A stretch of DNA of 64,000 bases. Origin: Zoogloeaceae bacterium. Its GTDB lineage: Bacteria; Pseudomonadota; Gammaproteobacteria; Burkholderiales; Rhodocyclaceae. This document shows, piece by piece, positions 7,365-16,131 of the stretch (position 1 is its first letter; each line of letters opens with the position of its first letter). Position numbers and translations under genes: made by a program. The DNA lies in contig JACKMC010000001.1 in NCBI GenBank assembly GCA_024235595.1, positions 682,001 through 746,000 on the forward strand. Direction: 5' to 3'. Under the pieces are notes generated by a model, which was not told the origin of the DNA, did no database searches, and saw only the letters and a program-made list of their open reading frames with translations.

Positions 7365-9671
7365 ATGCCCATCCTGCCCCCGCGTCTGGACGACCGCAGC
7401 TTCGACGACCTGCTCGAAGACCTGCTCAATCGCATCCCGGCCCACACCCCGGAATGGACCAACCCGCGCCTCGGCGACCCCGGCCGCACCCTGCTGGAGC
7501 TGTTTGCCTGGCTCGGCGATGCGCTGCTGTATCGCGTCAACCTGATTCCCGAGCGCCAGCGGCTGGTGTTTCTCAAGCTGCTCGGCCAGGGCCTGCGCCC
7601 GGCGCGGCCGGCCGGCGGCATCGTCAGCCTCGCCTTTGCCCAAGCTTCGGAGCTGGCCGCGGTGACGCTCGCCGCGGGCGCCCGCATCAAGGCCCCGGTG
7701 CCCTTCGAGACCCTGGCCGAGACCACGCTGCTGCCGGTCGCCGCCGAGGCCTGGTACAAGCAGCCGCTCGGCGATGCCGACGCGGCGCGCATGGAGGCGG
7801 TGATCGCCGGCCTGCAGAAAGTGCATCGCATCGACGGCGCCGCCAAGGGCTATCTCGCCACGGCGCTGTTCGAAGGCGGCCAGGCGGCCAGTGGCGAGGG
7901 CGTCGATGTCTTCGCGCAGAGCGCCGACCGGGCGCTGTGGCTGGCGCTCATGGCGCCCGTTGCGCCGCGTCCCGAGCAGCAGCCCGCCACCAACACCGCC
8001 GCACGGGCGGCACTGGGCGGCGGCGACAGTGGCGCCACCGCGATGCTGTCGGTCGGCGTGGTGCCGGCCATCGCCGCGCCGGCGCTGTTCGAGGAAGTCG
8101 GCCAGCGCGCCCGCGTGGCGGTGCTGTGGGAGGTGGTGACGCGCGGCGCCGACGGCGTGAATGCCGACTATCTCACCGTCGAGCCCTTGCCGGGCGAGGC
8201 CAACGACACCACCGCCGGGCTCACCCGGCCAGGCGTGCTGCGCCTGCCGATGCCCGACGAATCGCTGATCTGGGCGCCGCTCAACGACGTCGGCGAAAAC
8301 CCGCGCGCCGGCGTGGGCGACAATCCGCCGCGCCTCGACGACCCCGAGAAGGCCGCCCGGCTGATCGGCTGGCTGCGCCTGCGGCCCAAGCCCGGCAGCG
8401 GGGTGGCAAGCCTCAAACTCGCCTGGGTCGGCATCAACGCGGTGGCGGTGGACCAGCGCACTACGCTCGAAGGCCGGGTGCTGGGCGTATCGACCGGCGC
8501 CGCCGACCAGCTCTTCCAGTTGCCGGCCGGCTCGGTCGATGCCGACAGCCTGCAGGTCCAGGTCGAGGAGCCCGGCCGCGGCTATCAGCCCTGGGCGAGG
8601 GTGGACGATCTGGCCGCGATCTCGGCCGACGCCGTGGTGGCGCGCGAGGCGGCGGCGTTCGAGCTCGACGCCGAAGCCGGCACCCTGCGCTTCGGCGACG
8701 GCGTGCGCGGCCGCGTGCCGGAGCGGCAGATGCGCATCCGCCTCGCCTATGGGCGCTTCGGCGGCGGGCGTGCCGGCAACCTGCCGGCGGCGAGCCTCGC
8801 GGAAGTCTCGTCGGCCCGGCTGGTCGGCGCGCCGCGCGCCCTGCCGGCGATCAAGGTGGCGCAGCCGCTGGCCACCGAGGGTGGCGAGGATGCCGAAACC
8901 CTGGCCCGCGCCGAGCAGCGCATTCCTTCGACGCTGCGCCATCGCGAGCGCGCAGTCACCGCCGACGACTACCGCCGGCTGTCGCTCGAGGTGCCCGGCA
9001 CCGATGTCGCCCGGGTCGAGGTGATGCCGCGCTTCAAGCCACGCGAGCGGCGCTTCGGCGTGCCCGGCGTGGTCAGCGTGATGGTGCTGCCGGCGCGCCC
9101 CTTCGGCAAGGCGCCCAATCCGCGGCCCGACCGGCCCTTCATCGAGCGGGTGCATGCCCACCTGTCGGTACGCACTCCGCTCGCCACCGAGCTCTACGTG
9201 ATCGGCTGCGAATACGTGCCACTGGGGGTCTCGGTGGGGGTGACGATCCGCGACGGCTTCGGCCGCGAGGCGGTGCTGTTCGAACTGCGCGAAGCGCTGC
9301 GCCGGCTGCTGTGGCCGCTGCCGCCCCATGGCCCCGGCGCGAGCGGCTGGCCGCTGGGGCGCAGCGTGCGCGAGCGCGAACTCGAGGTGGAAGTCTCGCG
9401 GGTGGCGGGGGTGGCCGAAGTGGGCGGCATCAACCTCTTCGAGCGGGCCGATGTGGACGGCGCGGGACAGTGGCGCCTGCTCACCCGCAACACCGCCGAC
9501 GGCACCCAGACGCTCAGGCTCGCCGCCTGGCAGTTGCCCGAGCTGCTGAGCGTGGTGGCGGTGGACAACCCGGCCGGTACGGGCGGTGCGCCGGGCGACC
9601 TGTCGGCCGTGCCCAACCCCTTTGCCGACGACACCGCGGTGGCGGTGCCGGTCGTGCCCGAGGTGTGCTGA
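7365..9671 (+). CDS. eCIS baseplate wedge protein, baseplate J-like (Afp11/gp6-like)
   Basis: 768 residues. The start (PRLDDRSFDDLLEDLLNRIP) and the following TPEWTNPRLGDPGRTLLELF are the recognisable opening of the 'putative baseplate assembly protein' family found in eCIS and phage tails, with AWLGDALLYRVNLIPERQ next. The central and C-terminal parts carry LRFGDGVRGRVPERQMRIRL and TLRHRERAVTADDYRRLSLE, the baseplate J core. It should form the wedge ring linking hub to sheath. Start has a GGAGG 6 bases upstream and the stop overlaps the next ATG (TGATG). Length is normal for the eCIS version, longer than phage J. Confidence 0.9.
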   Translation: MPILPPRLDDRSFDDLLEDLLNRIPAHTPEWTNPRLGDPGRTLLELFAWLGDALLYRVNLIPERQRLVFLKLLGQGLRPARPAGGIVSLAFAQASELAAVTLAAGARIKAPVPFETLAETTLLPVAAEAWYKQPLGDADAARMEAVIAGLQKVHRIDGAAKGYLATALFEGGQAASGEGVDVFAQSADRALWLALMAPVAPRPEQQPATNTAARAALGGGDSGATAMLSVGVVPAIAAPALFEEVGQRARVAVLWEVVTRGADGVNADYLTVEPLPGEANDTTAGLTRPGVLRLPMPDESLIWAPLNDVGENPRAGVGDNPPRLDDPEKAARLIGWLRLRPKPGSGVASLKLAWVGINAVAVDQRTTLEGRVLGVSTGAADQLFQLPAGSVDADSLQVQVEEPGRGYQPWARVDDLAAISADAVVAREAAAFELDAEAGTLRFGDGVRGRVPERQMRIRLAYGRFGGGRAGNLPAASLAEVSSARLVGAPRALPAIKVAQPLATEGGEDAETLARAEQRIPSTLRHRERAVTADDYRRLSLEVPGTDVARVEVMPRFKPRERRFGVPGVVSVMVLPARPFGKAPNPRPDRPFIERVHAHLSVRTPLATELYVIGCEYVPLGVSVGVTIRDGFGREAVLFELREALRRLLWPLPPHGPGASGWPLGRSVRERELEVEVSRVAGVAEVGGINLFERADVDGAGQWRLLTRNTADGTQTLRLAAWQLPELLSVVAVDNPAGTGGAPGDLSAVPNPFADDTAVAVPVVPEVC

Positions 9672-12382
9672 TGGACGCCAACGGTCAGCGCTTCTGGCTG
9701 CTTGCCGACGACCGGCACTGGCCCGGTCGCGCGCATGTGGATTATCGCGCCGGCTGCCGGGCGCTGCGCCTCGCCAGCGAGCGCACGCTGTCCGCGCCTG
9801 TGGCCAATGCCGCCGCCATCGCCGCCACGGCGCTCGAGCGGCTGCCGCGCTCGATCGACCGTCACGGCGCCATTGCGCGCTGGGACGAGGCGGCGATGGC
9901 CATCGTCGCGGTGAGTCACCTGCCCGAGGTGGCGACCCTGCTGCCGCTCGCCGAGCGCCCGCAGGACTTCGCCGTCGGTTTCGACGATGTGCTCTATGTG
10001 GCGCTGGCCGAGCGCCTGCTGCTGCACGACCTGCGCGGGCGCTGGCCCGATACCGTGTTGCCGACGCCGGGTTTCCAGGCCTGGCGCATCGCCGCCGATC
10101 CGGCGGGCGGGGTGTGGCTGCTGGAGCGCGCCAGCGGGCGCCTGGGTCGGCTCAGCGGCTGCGTGCAGCCGGCCCGTCCGGCCGCCGACTACGCGCCTGC
10201 CACCTTCCGTCCGGATCCCGAAAACCCCAGCCCGCCGACGCTCAGGCTGTTCGAGGGCCTTGCCTGGCCGGCCGGCGAGCGGCCGCAAGCGCTGGCGCTG
10301 GCGTCCGATGGCACGCTGGCATTGCTGTCGTGGGCCGGCGATGGCGAGAGCCGGCTGCGCCTGCTCGATCGCCAGCTCGGCACGCTCGGGGCGGCCCAGA
10401 CCCTGGGCGGTGCGGCCTTCGCCTATTCGATCGACTGGCTCAGCGAGGGCCGTGTCGCGGCGCGCCTGCCCGGTCGTCGCGATGCGCCGGTGTGGGTGCC
10501 GCGGGTGGCGCCACCCGCTGCGCTCACGCTGACCCCGGCCGGCGACATCTACCCGCTCGCTGCCGAGGCCGAGGAAGCCCCCTTCGCCCACCGCCTCGAC
10601 GATCCGCCGCGCTATCCGCTGGCGGGCGGCGGGCTCGAGCCGCTCTACCGGCTGTCGGTGGCCAATCTCGCACGGCGTGGCGAGGCCGCCAGTTTCAGCG
10701 CCGGTGCGATGCACCTGATCGACAGCGGCAACCAGCAGACGGTGTGGCACCGGCTCTACGCCGAGGCCAGGCTGCCTGCCGGCTGCGCCCTGGTGGTGTG
10801 GCTGGCGGCCAGCGCCGAGCCGAGCGTCGACACCGTGGATGAATGGCATGCCCATGTCTTCGGCGAGTTGGCCGATGCGTTGCCCGACCAGGCGCAGCCC
10901 TTCGGGCCGGTGCCTCGCGCGGTGTGGGAGCGCCAGCCCTCCGAGCTGCCCGGCCACCCCGGCCTGGGTGCCTGGGGTGCGCCCGAACCCGGCCGCGCCG
11001 GACTGTGGACCGCGCTGATCCAGCGCGCCGCGCATCGCGTGCGTGCGCTCAGCGGCCGCTACCTGTGGGTGCGCGTGAGCTTCTTTGGCGACGGTCGGGA
11101 TTCGCCCGAGCTGGCGGCGCTGCGTGCCTACGGCTCGCGCTTCTCCTACCGCGACCAATACCTGCCGCGGCTCTATCGCGAAACCGAATTCGGCGCCACG
11201 GCCGAGGCGCCCGGTGTCATCGTGGCCTCGGTCGATGCACTGCTCGGCGCCGATCTCGATGGCGCGACGCTGCCTGGCGCACTGCGCAGCACGCTCGCGC
11301 TGGGCGAGGCGGCGCGCGTCGAGGTGCTGGCAGCCGGCAGTCGCTGGCGGGTGCGTGACGGCACGGCGAGCTGGTCGCTGCAGCTCGAGGCGGGGGCGAT
11401 CAATGCCTACCGTGCGCAGGCCACGCCGGCAGATTTCCTGGAGCGCCTGCTGGGCAACGTCGAGGGCGTGCTCACCGCGCTCGAGGATCGCGTCGCCGCC
11501 GCCCATCTGGCGAGCGATCCGGTGGTGGTTCCACAGGAGTCGCTGGAGTGGCTCGGCGGCTGGCTGGGGGTGGCCTTCGACGCGGCGCTGCCCGAAGACC
11601 GTCGGCGCGAATGGCTGCTGCGCTCGAGCGATCTGGCGCGCTCCCACGGCACCCGCCGCGGCCTGCGCCTGGCGCTCGACATCGCCACCGACGGCGGCGT
11701 GCGCGGCGGCGAGATCGTGGTGCTCGAAGGCTTTCGGCTGCGCCGCCTGATGAGCACCCTGCTGGGCGTGAATCTCAACGTCGAGGACGACCCGCTGATG
11801 CCCGGCCTGCTGATCAGCGGCAACTCGGTGGTCGGCGACACCCTGATCCTCGGCGAGGCCGAGCGGGTCGAGCTGCTGGCGCTGTTCCGCGACGAAGTGG
11901 TTTCGAGCGCCGAGCATGACGCCGTGCTGGCCTTCTATGACAAGCTCGCCTTCCGTGCGCTGGTGCTGGTGCATCAGGGCGTCGCAGCGCAGGACCTCGG
12001 CCTGATTCGTCGTATCGTCGAGCTCGAATCGCCCGCCCATGTAGAAGTGCAGGTCGACACCGCCACCTGGCCGCTGCTGGTGGGCATCGCCAGCCTGGTG
12101 GGCGTCGATACCTACCTCGGCCCGCCGCGCCAGCGCATCCCCGCGCGGGCCGGCGTGAGCAGCCTTGGCAATGGCGACTATGTGCTCGGCGTGGGCAGTC
12201 TCGACCCGCGCCTGTCGGGTGCCACGGCGCCGGTGCCGAGCCTGCCCGTCGCGCCGCCGGTGGCCGATGCCGGCCCCGACATGAGCGTCGCCCAGGGTCG
12301 CAGTTTCGTGCTCGACGGCAGCGGCTCGAGCGCCGCGCCGGGCGGGCGCATCACCGAGTATCGATGGCGCCTCACCGAGTAG
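9671..12382 (+). CDS. eCIS tail-I-like baseplate protein ending in the first half of a PKD domain
   Basis: 903 residues, Afp12/gpI-like. Residues ~1-330 are repetitive short strands with WLLERASGRLGRLS- and LALASDGTLALLSWAGD-type units, propeller-like. The middle holds FSYRDQYLPRLYRE (typical of phage tail I-like eCIS proteins) and the helical end part FLERLLGNVEGVLTALEDRV, WLGGWLGVAFDAALPEDRRR and GTRRGLRLALDIATDGGV, the gpI core. The final ~43 residues (from PPVADAGPDMSVAQGRSFVL to EYRWRLTE, about 860-903) are the first strands of a PKD/Ig-like domain that stops in the middle of the fold; the remaining strands are found at the start of the next gene. The start ATG overlaps the J-gene stop. 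Confidence 0.85.
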   Translation: MDANGQRFWLLADDRHWPGRAHVDYRAGCRALRLASERTLSAPVANAAAIAATALERLPRSIDRHGAIARWDEAAMAIVAVSHLPEVATLLPLAERPQDFAVGFDDVLYVALAERLLLHDLRGRWPDTVLPTPGFQAWRIAADPAGGVWLLERASGRLGRLSGCVQPARPAADYAPATFRPDPENPSPPTLRLFEGLAWPAGERPQALALASDGTLALLSWAGDGESRLRLLDRQLGTLGAAQTLGGAAFAYSIDWLSEGRVAARLPGRRDAPVWVPRVAPPAALTLTPAGDIYPLAAEAEEAPFAHRLDDPPRYPLAGGGLEPLYRLSVANLARRGEAASFSAGAMHLIDSGNQQTVWHRLYAEARLPAGCALVVWLAASAEPSVDTVDEWHAHVFGELADALPDQAQPFGPVPRAVWERQPSELPGHPGLGAWGAPEPGRAGLWTALIQRAAHRVRALSGRYLWVRVSFFGDGRDSPELAALRAYGSRFSYRDQYLPRLYRETEFGATAEAPGVIVASVDALLGADLDGATLPGALRSTLALGEAARVEVLAAGSRWRVRDGTASWSLQLEAGAINAYRAQATPADFLERLLGNVEGVLTALEDRVAAAHLASDPVVVPQESLEWLGGWLGVAFDAALPEDRRREWLLRSSDLARSHGTRRGLRLALDIATDGGVRGGEIVVLEGFRLRRLMSTLLGVNLNVEDDPLMPGLLISGNSVVGDTLILGEAERVELLALFRDEVVSSAEHDAVLAFYDKLAFRALVLVHQGVAAQDLGLIRRIVELESPAHVEVQVDTATWPLLVGIASLVGVDTYLGPPRQRIPARAGVSSLGNGDYVLGVGSLDPRLSGATAPVPSLPVAPPVADAGPDMSVAQGRSFVLDGSGSSAAPGGRITEYRWRLTE

Positions 12383-12426
12383 GCGTCCCCATCCCGAGCC
12401 GTCACAGCCAACTTAAGGAGCACATC

Positions 12427-12738
12427 ATGGCCGAGTTCATCATCAACAAGGAAGTCAAGACCGACACCCCCACCGTGGAAGTCACGCTGTCCACCGACAA
12501 GCCCTTGCCGCTTGGCCGTCACACCTTCCGCCTGGTGGTGGTCGACGATTCCGGCAACACCTCGATCCCAGACGAAGTGATCGTCATCGTCGCCGACGCC
12601 GAGAACCCCACCGCGGTGCTCAACGCCCCGCGCAGCGTGGGCTTCGGCGCGAGCTTCAACCTCGACGGTACCAAGTCCTTCGACGCGGGCGGCGGGAAGG
12701 TGGTGACCTACCTGTGGACCTACATGGGCCAACCCTGA
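12427..12738 (+). CDS. Small PKD-fragment protein (second half of one PKD domain, first half of the next)
   Basis: 103 residues. Start taken at ATG 12427 with AAGGAG 6 bases upstream, not the in-frame ATG at 12364 which lies within the previous gene. Residues ~15-60 (TVEVTLSTDKPLPLGRHTF, then RLVVVDDSGNTSIPDEVIVIV) are the last strands of a PKD/Ig-like domain without its beginning. Residues ~63-103 (PTAVLNAPRSVGFGASFNLD to TYLWTYMGQP) are the first strands of another without its end. The partner halves sit at the end of the previous gene and the start of the following one. A structural connector role on the particle is inferred. No catalytic residues are visible. Confidence 0.75.
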   Translation: MAEFIINKEVKTDTPTVEVTLSTDKPLPLGRHTFRLVVVDDSGNTSIPDEVIVIVADAENPTAVLNAPRSVGFGASFNLDGTKSFDAGGGKVVTYLWTYMGQP

Positions 12739-12760
12739 GCGCGCGCCGGGAGCCGATGCG

Positions 12761-13132
12761 ATGACCACCTTCGTCAAGGGCCGCACCGTCAAGACCGCCG
12801 AGGCGGTGGTGACGGTCGACGCCGGCCTCGCGATCGGTACCCACCGCTTCCAGCTTGCGGTGGTGACCAGCGACGGCCGCCAGAGCACGCCCGACGTGGT
12901 CGATGTGGTGGTCTCCCGGGTGCTGGTCGTCGATCCGCCGCGACCGCCGGTGACCCGGCCACCGGTGATTCCACCGGTCACCCGACCGCCCGTCACGCCG
13001 GTGGTGACCGACGTGGTCAGGCCGCCAGTGACGCCCGTCGTCACGCCCATCCGCACGCCCTCAAAACCGCGCAAGGCCAAGGCACCAAAGGCCACCAGGC
13101 GCAAACCCGCCAAACCCAGGAGCGAAACATGA
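12761..13132 (+). CDS. PKD second-half protein with Pro-rich and Lys-rich tail
   Basis: 123 residues. Residues ~10-52 (AEAVVTVDAGLAIGTHRFQL, then AVVTSDGRQSTPDVVDVVV) are the closing strands of a PKD/Ig-like domain and lack the opening strands, which are at the end of the preceding gene. From residue ~55 the chain turns into PPVTRPP/PPVTPVVT repeats and ends in a strongly basic stretch (KPRKAKAPKATRRKPAKPR). Such a tail would be extended and could bind nucleic acid, lipopolysaccharide or an acidic partner; that is speculation. The stop overlaps the next ATG (ATGA). Confidence 0.75.
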   Translation: MTTFVKGRTVKTAEAVVTVDAGLAIGTHRFQLAVVTSDGRQSTPDVVDVVVSRVLVVDPPRPPVTRPPVIPPVTRPPVTPVVTDVVRPPVTPVVTPIRTPSKPRKAKAPKATRRKPAKPRSET

Positions 13133-14106
13133 ACAGCCCCCTTCGCCCGCCCGCCGACGATCCGCTCTATGCGCTGCCCGACGCCTCGCGCCCGCATTAC
13201 GCTACCGGCATGCTGCTCGACGCCGGCGACTTCGCCGACGAGCAGACCTACCACCGCAACCGCCTGGCCCGCGCGCTGGCCTTCGTCAGCGGCGCCGGCG
13301 CACGGCGCCTGCCCGAGGCCCTTGATCCCGATACGGCGGGCGCGGCGGGCCTCTTCGGTGGCGGTACGCTGGCCGGCCTGCGGGTGCGGCAGGTCCCCGC
13401 GGCGGGCGAGGCGGTGGAGGAGATCCGTATCGCGCCGGGTCTCGCGGTCGACCGCCTCGGCCGCCTGGTGGAAGTGCCGCGCGCGGTATGCCTGCGTCTC
13501 GAGCGCTGGTTCGACGGCGAACTGGCGGCCGACGGCGGCGATGGGCTGCGCCTCGCCGCGCTCGACGATCCGGCTCGCTTCGCCAGCGCCCGCCTCGTTG
13601 CCGACGGCCCCGCGCTGCCCGCGCGGGCGGTGATCGCCGACGTCTTCGTGCGCTTCGTGACCTGCCGCCAGGCGCTTACCCCGGCCTTCGCCAGCGGGCC
13701 CTTCGACGCCCTCGACGCGGTGCAGACCTCGCGCCTGCGCGACGCCTTCGAAGTGCATCTGGTACTGCGCGGCGATGGCCTCGACGACGACTTCGACGGC
13801 CTGCCGCAACAGGATCGCGACCTCTCCGCGCTGTCGCCCGCCGAGCGCCGCGATGCGCTGCAGGACGCGGTACTCGACGGTTGGCCGGACAACGTCGGCC
13901 ACAGCGGCGTGGCGGGCGAGCTGCCGGCGCCGCCGGGGCACCCGCCAGGGCTCGACCCGACCGCGGTCTTTCTCGCCCGGGTATTCCTGCCGGTGGCGGC
14001 CGGCAATCCGCCGGCGCGCAGCGGCGACGCCATCGTGGACAACGGCGGGCGGCGCGTGCTGCCGCACCTGGGAATGCTCGCCGGCGCGCTCGGAGCGGGT
14101 GGATGA
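13129..14106 (+). CDS. eCIS accessory protein with shared 'GxLLxAxDFxxEQxY' N-terminal module (1 of 3)
   Basis: 325 residues. The N-terminus (HYATGMLLDAGDFADEQTYH, then LARAL) followed by GTLAGLRVRQV and IAPGLAVDRLGRLVEVPR is a module typical of large eCIS structural proteins, and it recurs in altered form at the start of the next two genes. The rest (an alpha/beta stretch with VIADVFVRFVTCRQ and FEVHLVLRGDGLDDDFD) shows no enzyme motif. The gene sits between PKD-fragment genes and the two large proteins, so a peripheral baseplate or fibre-attachment role is likely (inference). Start overlaps the previous stop by 4 bases. Confidence 0.75.
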   Translation: MNSPLRPPADDPLYALPDASRPHYATGMLLDAGDFADEQTYHRNRLARALAFVSGAGARRLPEALDPDTAGAAGLFGGGTLAGLRVRQVPAAGEAVEEIRIAPGLAVDRLGRLVEVPRAVCLRLERWFDGELAADGGDGLRLAALDDPARFASARLVADGPALPARAVIADVFVRFVTCRQALTPAFASGPFDALDAVQTSRLRDAFEVHLVLRGDGLDDDFDGLPQQDRDLSALSPAERRDALQDAVLDGWPDNVGHSGVAGELPAPPGHPPGLDPTAVFLARVFLPVAAGNPPARSGDAIVDNGGRRVLPHLGMLAGALGAGG

Positions 14107-14156
14107 ACAGCAAGCTGAGAGGCGCATCGATGTGCCTCATGGAGGATGAGTCATGA
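14103..14156 (+). other. 17-codon bridging ORF between two eCIS genes
   Basis: ATG overlaps the upstream stop (ATGA at 14103) and its own TGA overlaps the downstream ATG (ATGA at 14153). It exactly fills the 46-base gap, encoding MNSKLRGASMCLMEDES. Its most likely job is to pass terminating ribosomes to the next gene rather than to make a peptide. Confidence 0.4.
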
Positions 14157-16102
14157 ACCTGACCACTGGTGAAAGCCGCGAAACCCTCGCCGCGGACGAG
14201 GTCGCGACGCTCAGGAGCGCCGGCGTGCTGATCGAGGATCCGCGCCGCGAACGGCCGCGCTATTTCGACGGTCGCTTCCTTGCCGCGCGCGACCTGATCC
14301 GCGACCAGCAATACATCCTCACCCGCGAGGCCGATCTTGGCCAGGCCGCCGGCAGTGGCGTGGCCAGCGGGCTCGGGGTCGAGCGCGGCAGCGCCGGCGA
14401 CCGGCTGAGCGTGACCGCCGGGCACGGCGTCACCGCGGCCGGCGAGCTGGTGCTGCTGCCGCGGGCCATCGAGCTGCGTCTCGCCGACATCCCGCGTGCC
14501 GAGCAGCTCTCGGCGCGCTTCGGCCTTGGCAAGCTGCCGCATCCGCCGCTGCGCAACCGCACCGGCCTGTTCGTGCTGGCGCTGCGGCCGGTGGAGTACA
14601 CCGACAAGCCGATCGGCGCCTACCCGACCTCGATTACCGGCCAGCGCACCGTCGAGGACGGCGACGTGGTCGAGGCCACGGCGGTGGTGCTGGTGCCGTG
14701 GCAGGACGATGGCGCGGCCGATGCGCTCGATGCGCGGCGCAGCCGCGCGGCGGCCACCATCTTCGCCGGCGACGGCGTGCGCGGGCTCTCCGCCAATGTG
14801 TTGCCGCTGGCCATGCTGGCGCTCGCCAACAATGTCGTGGTGTGGATCGACGAGGCGATGGTGCGCCGCGAACTGGGCGCCGACCGCGCCGACCTGCCGG
14901 GTCTCGGCCATGCCCCGCGGGCGCTGCGTCTCGCCCACCTGATCCAGCACCAGATGCAGCTCGCCGACATCCTCATCGCCAACGGCGGGCGCGGCTTTGC
15001 GGCGCGCGAGCAGTTTCAGGTGCTGCCCTCGGCGGGGCCGATTCCCGCCGGCATGATCAGCACCGTCGACTTTACCCAGCGCTACTTCCCACCCGAGATG
15101 GCGGTGGATTTCTCGATCATCCCCGAGGACGAGCTGCCTGCCCTGGTCGAGGAGGCGCTGGCGCTGCCGCCGATCGACCTCGAAGCGCCCTCGGCGACGC
15201 TCGAATCGACCTCGATCCTGCTGTTGGCACCGGTCCCGCGCAACGAATGGCGGGCGGTGAGTAGCCGGCTGACCACCCGCACGCGCACCCTGCGTCCGGC
15301 GGCGATCAACCTGGTGGCGACCCGCAAGCCGCTCGAGATCCTGCAGCAGTTGCGCATCCCGCGGCTGCCACTGCCGGTCGAGCCGAGCGACCCCTCCACC
15401 GCCGAGTGGGCGCGGCTCGCGGCACTGCCCAACCTGTGGTTCGTACGCCGCCGCAACCTCGCCTACCGCGACGACCTCGCGGGCGAGGCGATCCGCGTCG
15501 CGGGTCGCGACACGCCCGACACCGCCGCACCACGACTCGCCGCGCTGGGCCTCGATGTAGCCGCCGGCCGGCTGCTCGAGCGGGCCACCCCGCGTGCCGC
15601 GCTGGAAGTGCAGAGCCTGCTCGCCAGCCCGCGCTTTGCGGAGTCGCCGACGCTCACCGCGGTGGCGCTGGGCGAACTCGGCCAGGCCGATACGCTCGAC
15701 CAGGCGGCGGTGCTGCGCGTGGCCGCAGATCTGTCCGCGCCTGGCGTGGGCGAGGGGCTGACCCGGCTCGAACGGGCGCGACCGGATACGGTGCCGAGCA
15801 AGACCTCGCTCAAGGCCATGGCAGAGGGAGGCGAGTGGCGCGGCGCCGACGCCGCGGCGGCAACCGTACGCAGTGCCGAACTGTCCGGCATGGCCCATTC
15901 CGTGCTGCGCCCGCAGCCGCTCAAACCCGCCGAGCCCGCAACGCCGGCCCCGGCACCGCGGGCCGCCGCCAGGCGCCGCGCCGCGCCGCGCACCGGGCCG
16001 GGCGAGAAAGCCGCCACCACGCCGTCTGGCAAGCGCCGCAAGGCGACCCCGGCGGCGGACAAGCCCACCGCCGCGAGAAAGACCAAAGGCGGCCGCAAAT
16101 GA
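14153..16102 (+). CDS. eCIS accessory protein with shared N-terminal module (2 of 3) and basic C-terminal tail
   Basis: 649 residues. Residues ~35-130 carry RPRYFDGRFLAARDLIRDQQ, GSGVASGLGVERG, a 'VTAGHGVTAAGELVLLPR' segment and an L-L-D strand, paralleling the previous gene. The centre has a helical part with RLAHLIQHQMQLADILIANGG and FTQRYFPPEMAVDFSIIPED. From about residue 590 the chain becomes Ala/Pro/Lys/Arg-rich (APRAAARRRAAPRTGPG, then KAATTPSGKRRKATPAADK), similar in character to the basic tail of the 123-residue PKD protein. No catalytic motif is seen. Being in the same transcript and sharing a module with its neighbours argues for a structural part of the particle. Confidence 0.75.
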   Translation: MNLTTGESRETLAADEVATLRSAGVLIEDPRRERPRYFDGRFLAARDLIRDQQYILTREADLGQAAGSGVASGLGVERGSAGDRLSVTAGHGVTAAGELVLLPRAIELRLADIPRAEQLSARFGLGKLPHPPLRNRTGLFVLALRPVEYTDKPIGAYPTSITGQRTVEDGDVVEATAVVLVPWQDDGAADALDARRSRAAATIFAGDGVRGLSANVLPLAMLALANNVVVWIDEAMVRRELGADRADLPGLGHAPRALRLAHLIQHQMQLADILIANGGRGFAAREQFQVLPSAGPIPAGMISTVDFTQRYFPPEMAVDFSIIPEDELPALVEEALALPPIDLEAPSATLESTSILLLAPVPRNEWRAVSSRLTTRTRTLRPAAINLVATRKPLEILQQLRIPRLPLPVEPSDPSTAEWARLAALPNLWFVRRRNLAYRDDLAGEAIRVAGRDTPDTAAPRLAALGLDVAAGRLLERATPRAALEVQSLLASPRFAESPTLTAVALGELGQADTLDQAAVLRVAADLSAPGVGEGLTRLERARPDTVPSKTSLKAMAEGGEWRGADAAAATVRSAELSGMAHSVLRPQPLKPAEPATPAPAPRAAARRRAAPRTGPGEKAATTPSGKRRKATPAADKPTAARKTKGGRK

Positions 16103-16131
16103 TCGAGTGCATTGAAGGAGGTGGATCGTGA
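16099..16131 (+). other. 10-codon bridging ORF between two eCIS genes
   Basis: ATG overlaps the upstream stop (ATGA at 16099) and its TGA overlaps the GTG start of the next gene (GTGA at 16128). It contains the GAAGGAGGTGG SD for that gene. It probably acts in translational coupling. Confidence 0.35.

Noticed and set aside
9194..12040. 948-codon open frame on the minus strand
   Set aside because: Exact opposite of the tail-I-like gene; a GC-rich antisense shadow rich in His/Arg/Gly with no domain.
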